Source: Syngnathus acus
Lineage: Eukaryota > Chordata > Actinopteri > Syngnathiformes > Syngnathidae
Assembly (NCBI RefSeq): GCF_901709675.1
Contig: NC_051105.1
Span: 9,720,604 to 9,784,603 of the forward strand
DNA: 64,000 nt
Direction of reading: 5' to 3'
Every line of letters starts with the position of its first letter. Position 1 is the stretch's first letter. The position numbers and the translations under genes were made by a program. The notes below the pieces were generated by a model. It searched no databases, had not been told where the DNA came from, and saw only the letters and a list, made by a program, of their open reading frames with translations. Shown here piece by piece: positions 12,301 to 25,700 of the stretch.

Positions 12301-15300
12301 ATCTGCAAATTAGCGTCGTGTACGCGTTTGCGCAATTAAAACGTCTCGGAGTTTAAGAAAGATGATTAGCATGTTAGCACTTGCATTACACATTTTTGTG
12401 CCGTGTTAATTTTAGATCATTATGATACATTAAAAATCATCGGGAAAAATCTGGTGGAATAACACATTTAGTGCCGTTTATGTATTTGTGTCACAGGTAT
12501 GCAGAACAATGTGCCAGTTCAAAAACCGCAATCGGATCCTGGCAGCACCACCGTGTTCCCTCATCTTCAAAAAGGTACACACAAACACAGACACGTACAC
12601 AAATACACACAGAAAAGCATGAATGTATTTTGTCTTCATCGTCTCAGATCCAACAGGACAAGGTCACCTAGCGACGGCTCTCATTATCGCCATGTCAACC
12701 ATTTTCGTCATGGCCATCGCTATTGTTCTTATCATCATGTTTTACATTCTGAAGGCCAAGCCAAACAGCCAAGGTGAGCATGTGTAAAACAAACACACAC
12801 ACAAATAAGCATGTAGGTTGTGACCCGTTTCACGTTTATCTGTTTGCAGCATGCTGTCATGGCCAAGTGAAATCAGTTGACACTCCGACCAATAAACAAG
12901 AGGACAAGAAAGACATCCCTGGTAGGAATTGAAAATATAAGCGAACAACAGTGTTCAAAATTTCTGTAAACTTGATTCACATGTGAAACAATTTTTTTAA
13001 AAAGAATAGCTTGCAAAATACACAACAATCGCTGTTCCAATTGAATCAAAGTGAAAATCATACGTTTGCATAATGACAGTGCAAGCAGCATCCTGATTGC
13101 TGCAAGACAGACTATAATCACTATAATATACGATACACTATAACTAAAATAAGAATTCCCACCTTTGCTTCCGTGACGGTAAATGAGATTCGCACACAGG
13201 CCTGCAAAAAAAGCTTTTGCAATCAAACACAGCTAATGATGAGTTATTCTAAACGTATTGTTATTATTATCATTATTATTATTATCATGATTATGATTTT
13301 GATCATGATTATTATTATTGTGATGATGATTATTATTATTATTATTTGTGTCTTAAAATGTAAATATAGTTTATTTTTATGACACCAACTGTTTAAACGG
13401 ATTGTGTTCCACACTGGGGGGAACTTTTATACGTACATATCTTATAATACACATTTCAACATCAAATTTCAAGTCAGTTCAACATGTGCGCTTAAAGAAC
13501 GTTGGCTTTCATGGTAAAACATTCCGTTTGTTAGCCGTGCAAGTCTGAGTGTGTGTGTATGCGGGTGTGTGTGGGCTACAGCGTGATGAATACATCCTGG
13601 TGGAATGTGGAACCTGCCCAGATAAAGTCATGCATCCCTTAAGGCGCCATTTCTGCTGACAATGATGCTCTGTTCTCCTTCATGTGCCGGTTAAGCGTTC
13701 CTCAAAAGACTGTGGTCGAACAGGGCTGATTAAAAATAGAGTTATTAATATAATGACTTAAAAGCGCGGTCATTTATAGACTTAATAATATAATAGCTTA
13801 AATGAAGGCAATTTAGTTGACTATGATTCACAACAAAACATGTCGGTGCTTAAAGACGGGGTAATATCGTGTCGACACGGGCGAGACGCCGTAGCTTCAA
13901 GCTGTAGCTGTCACGTATATGGATTGAGATAAAGCTGTGAGATGAAAGTCATGGGTGCTTACACACACACACACTTTTTACCGCCTGTACGGTAACAGAT
14001 AGAATCTTCAGCATTCCGATAACACCAAGCCTCGCACCCGTGCTAGCTTTTATTAGCCACGTTAAAAAGGCCACCCCGGCAACTAATATGAAACCACAAA
14101 GCCTCCAATTGCAACGCTTGCAGCCAGGATTGGGATTCACATAAGAGTCACTGTAATTACGGTGGTTTTTATAGACCACCACTCTTAAGTGGTGTATGGT
14201 CTGTGAAAATAAATTATCACAGAGACTGCTGATTTCTTTAGTGTTCAACGAGCTCAAGTGTGCATTATTTAAGAAAAATGTCTTCTTCTCTTTCAGACAA
14301 GGTTGTGATCTATTCTGAAAAAGATGAGTTTGGCAAACTTCAGGCCTCACCTCAAATGGCAGTGAAAAGGTAAGAGACGTGTTTGGAATGAAATACTAAT
14401 TCATTTTCATTTTGTGACATTATAGCCAATTTTAAGGTCAAGGAAAAATATAACGTAGTTGATTGACACATATATAAGCATTAATTTGGAAATAATCAAT
14501 TGACTCAAAATGGCCTCCTGGGCGCATGTGTGTCACAATACAACAAAAAAACGTAATTTGATTCGACATGTGTTTCTAATTTAGCCACTACAGAACAAGT
14601 CTGTTCGGTAGTAATATTGTTGATGTAGGCAGACGGTGTGAGGTACGCGACACCTCGTAAACACCCAGAGGTGAACAGTAGGGGGCGGGGTAGTTAAGGT
14701 GTTTTTCTCAAATTGGCTTTTTTTTTTTTTTAAGTTGCCCAAGTTGCATGTCGTTGCACACGTGAATAACATGTAACTTCCCGCGCGGCAGCGAAAACGA
14801 CGCCTCGTCCGAGAACGAGCAGCTGTTGAGCCGCAGCATGGACAGCGACGAGGAGGCCACGTCGGAGAAGCAGGGCTTGGCGAACGCAAACAACCTGACG
14901 CCTCTCAACAATGTGGGGAACAAGCCCGACCTCTGCCTGCTCACTCTGGGCGCGCTGGACGCCGACCCAGTCCGCAACGGGACCGCCAACGTCGCCGCTA
15001 GCAGTCCCGCTCCCGACCGCACGAACCACATCAGCAATGTGACCGCAATCAGCAACAGCAATAAAAACCCAGGGGTAGGAATGTGAATCTTTGAAATATG
15101 GACTATACATTTATGATTATAAACAGATCTTTGGATCATCTGGATCACATTGTGTATTTTTTTGTCTACAACGCAGATGTTGCAGAGTCGCAGGAAAAAG
15201 ATCTTGGATCTGTACGCTAAAGTGTGCAATGTGACAGACGGTACGTTACGCTCAGACAGATAAAAATGTCTTTATGTTTAATTAAGAATCATAATAGTTT

Positions 15301-15706
15301 GGATATTTTTGTCCCTTCAGGCTTGAGCCCCACAGAACTTCCCTTCGATTGCCTGGAGAAAGCCAGCCGCATGCTAAGCTCCTCCTACAGCAGCAAAGCC
15401 GCCGTGGTTAAAACATGGCGGCACCTGGCCGAGAGCTTCGGCCTGAAGCACGACGAGATCGGCGGCATGAGCGACGGCTTGCAACTTTTCGAGCGGGTGA
15501 GCACGGCGGGATACAGCATCCCCGACCTGCTCACCCGCCTGGTGCAGATCGAGAGGCTGGATGCCGTCGAGTCCTTGTGCTCGGACGTTCTGGGAGGCAA
15601 CGAAGTGGCGGCCGCCGGAGGCCGACGGGGCATTAACAGTTTTCACAGCCAGTTGGCGTGCCCGTCACCGTATCAGGCGTCTTCTCACCGCTGCGCCAGC
15701 GTCTAA
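9285..15706 (+). CDS. edar: Ectodysplasin A receptor (EDAR), TNF receptor superfamily, 11 coding exons
   Basis: Membrane receptor for ectodysplasin A1 that signals through the death-domain adaptor EDARADD to NF-kB in skin, scale, fin and tooth patterning. Coding exons, all with GT-AG borders and matching phases: 9285-9335, 9857-9976, 11298-11479, 12039-12124, 12497-12574, 12648-12773, 12850-12921, 14297-14369, 14792-15074, 15177-15240, 15321-15706 (506 aa). The first exon plus the start of the second give a signal peptide (residues 1-25) ending LASA before EYSSCGEYE. Cysteine-rich TNFR repeats fill about 26-150, including [10 protein letters not shown] and APPNTKEC. A transmembrane helix lies at about 180-206 ([14 protein letters not shown]). 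The acidic linker [16 protein letters not shown] follows, then [14 protein letters not shown] and a death domain at about 380-455 with [10 protein letters not shown] and [11 protein letters not shown]. The C-terminal tail after the death domain is longer than in human EDAR. The identification is very secure; the first exon is inferred from phase and signal-peptide logic. Confidence 0.95.
9977..11297. other. edar: edar intron between exons 2 and 3 (1.3 kb)
   Basis: Non-coding, with a short CA-rich patch near 10675-10690 and an ATTA-rich zone near 11140-11290. It ends in a (TTATA)n run that replaces the usual pyrimidine tract. No further gene is seen inside. Confidence 0.8.
11266..11290 (+). 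repeat. (TTATA)5 microsatellite abutting an edar splice acceptor
   Basis: Five perfect TTATA units end seven bases before the first base of the edar exon at 11298 and are separated from it only by TTTGTAG. The surrounding 11250-11265 is also A/T only. Confidence 0.9.
12922..14296. other. edar: edar intron between exons 7 and 8 (1.4 kb)
   Basis: Holds an ATT/ATG-rich simple repeat (13258-13346) and short GT/CA runs near 13550 and 13965. No coding sequence is recognised. Confidence 0.8.
13258..13346. repeat. Imperfect (ATT)n/(GAT)n simple repeat
   Basis: TTATTATTATCATTATT-type trinucleotide tract with interruptions, inside an edar intron. The isoleucine- and methionine-rich frame across it is an artefact of the repeat. 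Confidence 0.9.
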
Positions 15707-16720
15707 GACAAACGGATGCATCCGGAAATTAGACTGTACCATCCCTCGTCACATGAAGAACATTGGTCGACCAAGAAGCTACATATCCAAAATAATCGAA
15801 TATGAATCTATCAATCGATTAGCAGTAGAGGGAGTCTTCCGTATATTTGCACAGCTCCACAATCAGTCCTTTCACCAACGACTTCCTCTTCGGCAACCTT
15901 GCCAGAACCAACCTCCACCTCCCTCGTAACTTTTGCTTCCCTTTTTACCTCAATTATTGGGTGTGTAACTCCGCAGGGCCCCTAATAGTCCAAGGTGTTG
16001 CGGTTTATACAGCGGGTGCAAAATGCCTGTAAGTTCCACCGCCCAATTAAGCTTTTAAAGACCAGTAAAAGTCCAGTGGAAAAGTTGAAAAAAAATACAG
16101 AGCCACAGCAGAGGTATGACTAACTGCCCCCCGGAGTCGATAAGTTATTTTGGCCACTGGTTTACACAGAAAGTTGAACGGTGTAAGAAAACAGTTACAC
16201 AATGGCCTTGTTGTTGTTTTAATTCGGTTTTGTAGCTCAATCCTGACACAGAATGCCCGTCCAACTATTGTTGAGTAAATCAGCAGCACAAGTTTCAGAC
16301 TAGCAATAATTCCGTCGAGCTAAATAAATCCACGCACGTGTACAAACGAGCATGTATTCTTTAGCCACAGCAGTAAATACAAACCTCAAACTTTTAAATA
16401 GAGTGCCTTGTTAGAGCTACGCCACCTTGATGAAATCCAGTTTAATTCAAAACAGGGCTGAACATTTTTATGGTGCTGTTTGCTGAGCTGGATGTCGGAC
16501 TGGACGAAAGTGAAAGTTTTGAGTCAGGGCAACAGCTTACTTTATTTTATATCGGTCCTGAAGAGACGCAGAACATTGATGGGATACCTCAGTAGCAGCA
16601 GCCGTGTAGCAACGTACGGAAAGACACTCCATATTGTCACACAACCAAAGTGTGACTGTATATATAACTTATTATTGTACATAATATTTACTTGAATAAA
16701 GATGTATGACAAAAAACGTT
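15707..16720 (+). other. edar: edar 3' untranslated region (inferred extent)
   Basis: About 1 kb of non-coding sequence between the edar stop codon (TAA at 15704-15706) and an AATAAA at 16695-16700. It contains no conserved coding frame. An earlier AATAAA within TAAATAAATCC near 16321 could give a shorter form. The exact cleavage site is not visible. Confidence 0.6.
16695..16700 (+). terminator. edar: Canonical AATAAA poly(A) signal of edar
   Basis: AATAAA in CTTGAATAAAGATG, followed by a T-rich stretch (GTTTTGATCC and later TTTTTTTATTAG). It is the last signal of this kind before the long intergenic stretch and is placed about 1 kb after the edar stop. Confidence 0.6.
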
Positions 16721-17074
16721 TTGATCCTTGACCAGTTAGACACTCCATTCAACATTTTTTTTATTAGCATTGTCTCGCAAAGCTAGGAGACTAATGTTTT
16801 AGATATATAATTTTATTTTAATTGCTCAGCTACCATACATTTTCAGGAAAACAAGATTTTAAAAAAACAAGATATTTGCAATTATGGTGTTGGATAATAT
16901 TATATTGTGTTAATTAGTACAATAAAATAAAACCAACATGGATTTATTAAGACGGAGTGTTGTCAGTAACACACAAATGGAATTAAGCATTAATGTAGTT
17001 CAGAAATATGAATCAAAATTAATTGTCTTTTTAGAGATCTCATTAGATTATTCAGGTGACGAATAAAATTTCTG

Positions 17075-17472
17075 TTGAGTGTAAAACTCCCCGGAGTTTG
17101 TGTTTTGTCTGGGTTTATTTCTTAGGATTTGTTTTCTGGTTTTCTCTTGCTCTTTAGGGATTGTTGTTTCCACCTGTGCTCGACAACCTGTTCTCCCTCC
17201 AAGCCTTTGCATCCCGTCCAGGTGTTTTGTGTTGCTTGTATTTATTTCCCAAGTTTCTCTCAGTCCGTGCCAGACTGTTCTCATTTTTTTCTTCTGGTTT
17301 GTATTTTTTATTTTTTTAAATACTAGTGTTTTGATGTTGTTTTGGTCTTTTGGAACTTTGATTAGATTTAGAGTTTTCCCTGCATTAGTACACCAGCTGC
17401 TTTTTGTCAATAGATTTTTTTTTTTCAGTGCAACTTGCATCCCTACCTTGCTAATCTTGCCACAACCATGAC
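17075..17472 (+). mobile_element. Possible degenerate solo LTR or related dispersed retroelement repeat
   Basis: The T-rich order GTGTTTTGTCTGGGTTTATT, then a CCACCTGTG-type block, a CCAGGTGTTTTGTG block and an ending ACCATGACA resembles LTRs of fish Gypsy-type elements as I remember them. No internal retroelement coding sequence lies nearby and the 5' boundary is unclear. The 123-residue open frame across it (17100-17471) is not a recognised protein. Confidence 0.35.
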
Positions 17473-19617
17473 AGAAAACTCTTTCCAGTCTGCACCATGT
17501 TCATCATAACTGGTGCCCCTATAATAATCTGTTGAGTCAGCACATGTAGGTTTATTAACTTTGAAACGATGAAGACAAAATCACTTGGCACACTTTCGAG
17601 TTGATTCCCTCGACTTCTACTTCGAGTTGATTGAATGTGACACATTAACCAGCATATTCAGCAGAGGCACCTTTTGCCTGCAGCCTGTCTGCACAACAGC
17701 ATGTGAGTATAATTTGGAATGATAAGTACAGATTTTGAAAAATTGCTTGTCTATATTAAATATGCTTTTTTTTTAATCAGCATGTTTTTTCAATTAATTT
17801 AATTGCTTTGCCTGAGGTTGTTATGATGAATCGGCGTGCAGAGCAACTGAACTTTCATTGCCTCAACTTAGAGTAGGCCAAGAGTCACAAACTCTGCGAG
17901 GGTATCGGGAGCTTTCCCGTTAAATCGGAATGAAGCGTGAGATAGTATACTGGAGGCTTTTAAGTTGCCAGCCAAATGATGATATCAGACTTTCTCGGTT
18001 TTGAGGAGGCAAAAGAGGTTAAGATGCCCCCCCTCCCCTCCCCGCAACCGCCATTCACTCACTGCCCCATTTAGTGTCTGCTACATTAAGAGAATATCCA
18101 TGTGCTTATTGCATGACTTCAGCAGCATGCACAACTCCATCTGGTGGAAATAATCTACATTTTGTGGTCTGCAACGTCAAGCTGCTGATTGTCTTGACTT
18201 TATGGCTCAGTCCAAGTGGAACCGCTAATGCCCCCCACCCCAACAACCAAATAACAATTTAATGATCTTAACCAGTCAGACTGGTGGAGGGGGAGCTTTT
18301 AACAGAATATTTGGATGAGAAAAAAAAAAACCACAAACATAAATCACTATTAGTGCATAAAGTAGTGTGGGTGACGCATAGCAGGGTAGTTTGGCAGTTA
18401 TGTTAGGAAACACGTACCAGACACTGGCAAGCACTCGTGAATGTCGATAATTTGGCCGGTGACAGTTTCCAGACAAGCAACACTTACAGCCCATTGAAGC
18501 CCTTAAAGAGAGAAAGCAGTTTTATTTTATTTTATATTTCATATTTTATTTTATTGAGGAGGTGGAGCATATAGTGATATTTAGAGTATGGTATTGGGAC
18601 AATGACCTCTTTAGCATGGCCTGCTCCTTCCTGGAAGTTCTCCAAGAGATTTTATGGGAGATCTTCATATAGGAGAAGTATCATACGAGCCTAATGGTGG
18701 CCTCTGAAGCTTTTCCTAACTGCAGCAGCATGGCAGACGATACATAAAACACATCCTTGATATTATGGTCATTTCTCAAAAGTCATGCTAGTGCCTGCTG
18801 TCAGTTACGGTTGTTATACAACTCTTCAAAATAGGAACAATATGCCTAGTGTGGTATGCATCAAATATAAGTGAAGAAAAAAACTAATCCAGTCTGACAT
18901 GTAACCAGTAGGCTTCGCCTTGGAAAGATGAATGGAACCAATAAATCAGAACAGAAAGATACAGCTCCGATTCAAAACGGATGGAAAGGAAAAGAGCTCG
19001 AGAGCTGCCATTTGTCAATCTCTGCACCCTCTCTGGTACCTCTTGCCCACCCCCCATGTCTCCATCGATGTTATACTGGTCAAATTTGAGACTTTTAGAC
19101 AGATTTTAGACTTTAAACCGCATATGATGGAGCAATACTGGATCATCTTGATTTTGGCTGAAGAACTTCAGGAGGTTCTCATTACAACACAAGATGGAAG
19201 TCGACAGGTTTTCAGCAGCAGACATTAAAGTTTTAAGTCAGTGAGTGCAGCGATAAAGAGAACATTCCTATCTTGAAGTTTAAAAATTGGAAATGCCTGA
19301 AGTATGGCTTTGAAGTGTGTTCCTGTACAAACAAAATGAAAAATACTCAGCACGGCTCAGTTGTACCGAAATTACAGAATTGTAAAAAGACAAAACTCTT
19401 TGATTGGCTTTTCAGCCTTGTCAGTGAACCGTTGAAAGGCTGGATGATATCAATCCGATGACAACACTGTCTTGAAAAGCCGCTCAACGACAAAAGCACG
19501 CTTTTAGCGCCATCTTCTGGTGGTTGGATGGATCGAGTTGAGTTGTGATGTAATTGTAGCAAGCTGCCAGAAGGTGTCAGTGTTTCCTTGATATTCTCTC
19601 TAGGGACCCCAAGTACC

Positions 19618-19738
<121 letters not shown>

Positions 19739-22700
19739 GCATAATAATTGCGTTCATGCAATTATGTTTAGACAGTGGGACTCACTCAAATTTTAAATAT
19801 ATAAATTCAGATGATGATCAAGTTGAGGTCAAGTGTTGGCATATATTTTTAGGGAAATTCGTGCATATGTTTGCATGTGATCAAGTGTGAGCAAGCAGTT
19901 TAGTGGCAGGCCAGTTATCATCTTACTCCTCCAGACACGAAAGACGAATGCATACAATGTGGCCCAGGGGACATAACACACAAAAGCAATCAAGTCCCAT
20001 CATTGAATTAACAGCAAACTGTTATGTTGTAATACGCAAGCAATTATCCTCTCTCTCATGATAACAAAAAACATGCACATACAACCACATGCAATTACAG
20101 TGGCAATAGTAAAGCAGTGCTGAGAAAATGATTGCTTTTCAAATGGTATGACTCTCTGCAGCCACAGAGCAGCAGTATGTATGCTAATACATCTTTAAGG
20201 GCTTCAAAGGGCCCCCGGAGCAATTACGCTGCCTCAGAAAACTGCAGAAGATACAGAAACCTCTTTAGGAACATTTGTATATTAAAGACTATTTTTACAC
20301 GTTGCAGTGATAAACTCGGGAAGTAAACAGTAAAATAAAACAAAAAATAATGAAATAAGAAAATAGATAAATAAAAAAAAACAAATAAAGCTTTAAAAAT
20401 ATATATAGAAACCAAAATGAAAATCTATCGTGAGCACCAATGCAAAAGTGTCATACTAGTGGAAGCACAACAGTGATGATAAATATTGGTGCCAAAATAC
20501 CACCAAAAATTCAAAGAAACCTATGTAAATTTATTCAATAGTGCAACATTGTAGTTTATTCTTAAATAGAACAATTTGAGATAAACGCTTGATTGTACGA
20601 TGACCATTGTAGTGTTTTGCTCATCATGCAATGAACATGATTAATTTCTCAATTCTTCTCCATAATAACTCCAGTAAAACACTTTGTGGGGTTAATTTTA
20701 CTAGATTAATTTGTAGAGATTTAATTGGATACATTAATATTTTAGTGTTTACTCTCAACACACTGCAGGGCTTTTGGGATTTGAGAAATTTATTGGGAGG
20801 GGGAGTAAAAGAAATCCTCCCATGCTTCCACACAAGTTTTTTTTTTGATAGTTCTTAAATAACCAAATATAAGGTCAGACAAAATGTGACTTGATCAAGA
20901 TCGTCATGCTAAACAAGTCATGCTATCAGCATAGCAATTTACAGGGCTCATGCTAGCTTAGTGTTGCTAGCGCCGCCATTTTGGTAAAACTGAACAGCTT
21001 TGTGACAAATACAACCTGCCGTTATGGATAGCCATGTTTGAGAATCTCTCTCATGCACATCAGTGAGGGAAAGACTCAAGCGAGGGAGAAGCATTAGTGA
21101 AGTTAGGCTAAGTTCAAACCTTGTTAGCAGTTATGAAACTACATTTAACAATGGAGAGGTCGTATTTGATTGATGGGCTACTTCCTGCTTCTGATGATGT
21201 CATAGTCTGTCACTTATTAGCAGCGCTGGCCTTGTGACAGACTTACAATGTTCACAAGACAATAAAGGACAAGGATCATGTGATACCAGAGACAGACATG
21301 ATGAAGGACTGAGGAGATGGCAGTTCTAGTAGAGACTACCATATCAGAAGGGGGACCTTCCTCTTCGACCCTGGCAGTGCTGTAATTCCTGCAGGATTGT
21401 GTCATGTGGGACGTTTCTGGGTCGTCTCCGGGCCCGGCGGCCCTTTTTTGGGAATGTCATGTTTTAACAACTCCAATGCCTTTCTTATTCCCGCTTCTGA
21501 GGGACTGTCTGGAAGTCATGGAATGTGTGTAAGGCAGCAGGCCAGATGCTTGTATTAGGAAGTAAACTGTCTGTCCAGTCTGTTTGGGCCTTTAATGCAA
21601 CACACATACACAACGTCTGATAAAATTCTGAATGGACAAAGGCTAATACTTTTAGGTCCAATGGCTTTTGAAGTAGTATTTATGGATTAGGTCAAATAAG
21701 ATGGTGGAGGAAAGTGCATTCAAGTATATGCCAGGTAGAAAGAGGGACGCATTTATAACGTTGTTTTTTTATTCGTGTCCTGAGATTTCATTTGAGATAA
21801 GTGAACAATGTACGAGATAAACAAAATGACAGAAGGAGCAGTAATGGAAAGTATGAACTGGAGAACATCCCGTTGAAGGACATTAGAATGAGTCAGAAAG
21901 TTTTCTCCAATCGTTCCTAAATTAAATTTCCTTGGTTTGATTTCTTCTATTGTGTTTGGATCAACCACAGCTGCTCACTGGCCTCAGAGGTCACTGCGTC
22001 CTTGACAATAAGTCTGCTATTGGGATTCATTGTAAAGTTGAGATTGGCATGGTCATTGATGTCTTAAGATGATTCAGCAAATTATATTCCAGACAATATT
22101 TGAGACTATTATGTCTCCATTTTTTTTCTAAATTAATGGCTAGCATGGTTCGGCTGGGACTCGATTTTAAGTAGCATTCTCCTTGGCAACAGTGGCAATG
22201 TAAAAACGTGCAATTATTTCTTAGTACTTATTTGCTCACCATGAGGTTTGAATTGCGGTCAAAAGGAAAGTTCTGAAACATTTGCTTCTGAAAACTTGGA
22301 TTCCAAAGAGCTAAATGTTGGCATGGAAGTTCGGTTACACACTCACACACAAGCATTCATTTCCTGGTTCTGGAAATTTAGCAAGCTCGAGCAAACACCT
22401 TATCCCAGCAAGTTGACCACAAGGTCACATCGTGCAATGTTTGGAGGAATATCAATAAAGCCAAAAGTTAGAACCCAGACCTTGTCGGGCTAAATTAGCA
22501 TGTTAAAAACAGTCGAAGGTCTCTTCCCACTAAAAAAACCCCAAACAGTGGTATTTTACCAAGTTCAGTCAGAAACATTCCAGGCAACTCAACAACAGAA
22601 TGGTTAAAAAAGTACTGCAAACTTCAGTGAAGTCCAACGTGCCTCCACAGCAGAGAGACATTTGACATTTTATGCTAAAATCAGAACCATGCATTTATAA

Positions 22701-25700
22701 TTGTGAATTTGGCCATTTTGATTTTCAAATCAGAATCGCTGTGGTAGAAATACATACATCTGAGTTTAATTCGCTCCGTGACTTGTAACCCAGAACACCA
22801 AAATCATCTTTCACCATTGAATTGATTAGAAATACTATTGATCTAATATAGCTCATACAGTCTGTCTACATGTGCTGCTGCAGTTTGTGTGAAGGTCATT
22901 CCAAGCAGTGCAAATACAGTATAAAACTTTTTTGTAATAAAATCCTGTCTGTTTTAATACATTATCAAGCCACGCAGACTACTAAAGAGAACGTCATTCA
23001 TTTTGAAATGGCGAATTTGACATAGTGGACTCCAATAAAAACAAGACAGCAAAATGAAATCATTGATTGAAATCATTTTGTAGTGCAGCAGCAACCTTTC
23101 GGGCCGAATCACAGTATGTCATTCAACAAAGGGTCACTTCTCCTCCTGAGCTCATTTGCATCTTCCTTAGTCTGAGCTTCACTTCCACATGCAGTCACAC
23201 ACACGCACACGCAAACACATTGGGGTTGTGCGTAGGCAGATGGAATAGAGAGGAATCCCTGATAAACCAGCAGCTTGGCGGAGGGCATAGAGAGAGGAAT
23301 GACAGCTATGCCGGGCATTCACAACACTGTGTGGTATTACCAAACAAAGCCTTCTCTTCAACCACTTGTCAAAGACACTATTGTAGTGCGAGGGGTGAGC
23401 TTCTGTATCGCACACACACATTCCTCATCGCACTCTCCTCAACACATCTGTGCTTCTGTACTTCTACTAAACTGTAACTTTGAGAATCGGTTTAATCGGG
23501 GCGATACGTCTGTAATGTATTGCACTGAATGAAAATTCAGGAAAAATGTTGTTCAAGGTGACAAGGCCCCAAATAAATAATCATACAGACACACAAAAAT
23601 ATGAAAGTCTTCCCATGTGAATAAAAAGAAATAAGCTTCCTGTTTTCCACCTTCTGTTTAATGGACAGTTGTCCCAATACTTTTGTCCATGTAGTCCTGT
23701 TATACTGCTAATTGTGAGACTTCCTGCCCTGTTGAGAATCACCTGCAAAGGAGTGGGAGCAAAAAAAAAAGGAAGTTCCCTGCTTGCTGGATAACCTGAC
23801 AGCACACACACACACACTCACAGGGGGGTTGACAGCGCTAATGTCGCAAGCAAGAGAAGGAAGCTGTTCGTTCGTGGGCCAAGTATGTTGGCTTCTTCCT
23901 GTCGCTCTGACATGCTCCTGACTGCTCCTGCCACCTCCACCTCCTCTACAAAAGACTCATGGGAAGGAAGACGTGACAGGAGGGTGGGACTCACATATGT
24001 CTCGTGTCAGACTTTTCCCCAATGGTTCTGCTAGCACCTGTCAATCACTGTCAAGTAGGGAAGACCAATTCTAGGTATAAATTAAATTGAGATTTTTCTG
24101 ACCAATATTACGATTTTTATTTGATTTTTGAGAGTTGCCCCGGATATGCAACAAGCTTTTGTGTTTTATTCAAATGGTGAATGGACATTCACATTTGGGG
24201 CTGGCTCTCTTCTGTCACCACATGTGAGCTCATCACCACATAGGAAGTTCCCAACTTGGTTACAGTGACAGAACCCACTGAGCCGCTCGGCCCGGACAAG
24301 ACGTCCTGCCGATGAAGGGGCTCTCTGCTTACACTAGCCGAGAAAGACTCTGACCGTGGGGGCTTGATGCAATAACAATGGAGGGACAGTAGAAAGCAGG
24401 TGGGGGGGCAAGGAATTACCTGCCAATTAGGTAAAGTTGATGGATGTCATCCTGTCAGAACCCGGGGAGGTTGGCAGATCAGCCGCTTAAGCTTCATGTT
24501 ATCCCTCAGATTACATTCTCCGCCGCATGCACACACACACTGAGATGTTCTAAATCCCAACGTGAAGTCGTTGAATGGAAGATGAAAAATCCCCCCCTCC
24601 CTCGACGAAAGAATCCACGACGGCAGAGGATTTTTCTCAGGCTTTCCGATTAGCCAAGATTGACAGCCAATTGTTTTTATGTGGATTGAGGTTTGTATTT
24701 CTTTTTTGGCCCTGTAGTGTGGGAAAACATACGCTTTTAATACAACCTTGCCTTATAGCTGTTATCAATTAGAACTTTGTGTTTTTATAGTCGTCGAAAA
24801 CCGCAGTGGCATTTGTAGTTAGACTTTTAAACCTTATCGTACTGTTTTGTACATCATTTTATTTATTTTATTTTTTTGGTTGTTGCAATCTCATGGGATT
24901 CATTCAGAATTTGTTTTGTCGCAACATGTGCATCCTGCTAACTTGATTCCGCCGTTCAGCTAGGGAAAACCGTCCTTTAGTTCCTTTTTATTCTCAGAGG
25001 AAACATTATCTCAGTGACAGCGTCAAAGTATAAAGCAAACAAAAGCAAACATCTGAGTCAACGGTCCGGGAATGCCACTGCGACTCTGGTATGCGTGGTA
25101 TGGTCACTACAAGCAGAATTGAGAGCAGCAGGTACTGTATATGGTCACATTGGGCCCGGTTGAATGATTGACAGGCAGATGCATGGCTCAGTTGGCAAGG
25201 GATTCCTTAGTGCTGTGTGTAATGTTGTTGTTGTTTTTTCCCAATTATATTGTTTAATTTGTCTGATATAAAGTAATACTATATAAACAGGGGGCACTCA
25301 ATTTGTTAAAATATATATATATATTTTTTTTTTAGTCATTGTATGCAAAAAGTGAAATTCATAAGACGCACTACACACGGAGTCAAATGTTTCATAATGC
25401 TTTTGTCATTTTGATGATTGGAGCTAATCACAAAAAATTTGGAAATTAAGCCTGAATTGAAAAGTATTTTCCTGTTTATTTACTAAACCTGTAAAAAAAT
25501 AGTTTTACATATTCATAATGTATTCCTTAAAGGAATACATTTTTATATGCCATTGTAATTTATTGAGATGCAATCCTATGCCAATAAATATTTAAATATA
25601 TGAAATAATAGAAATGACCAATGAATAATTGTACTTTAGTTCCTCATAACAATTTGTTTAAAATACTGCATTTCACGAATCAACGACTAAATAAACAAAC

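Noticed and set aside
14708-15229. Several minus-strand frames over edar exon 9
   Set aside because: Antisense shadows caused by the GC-rich edar exon at 14792-15074.
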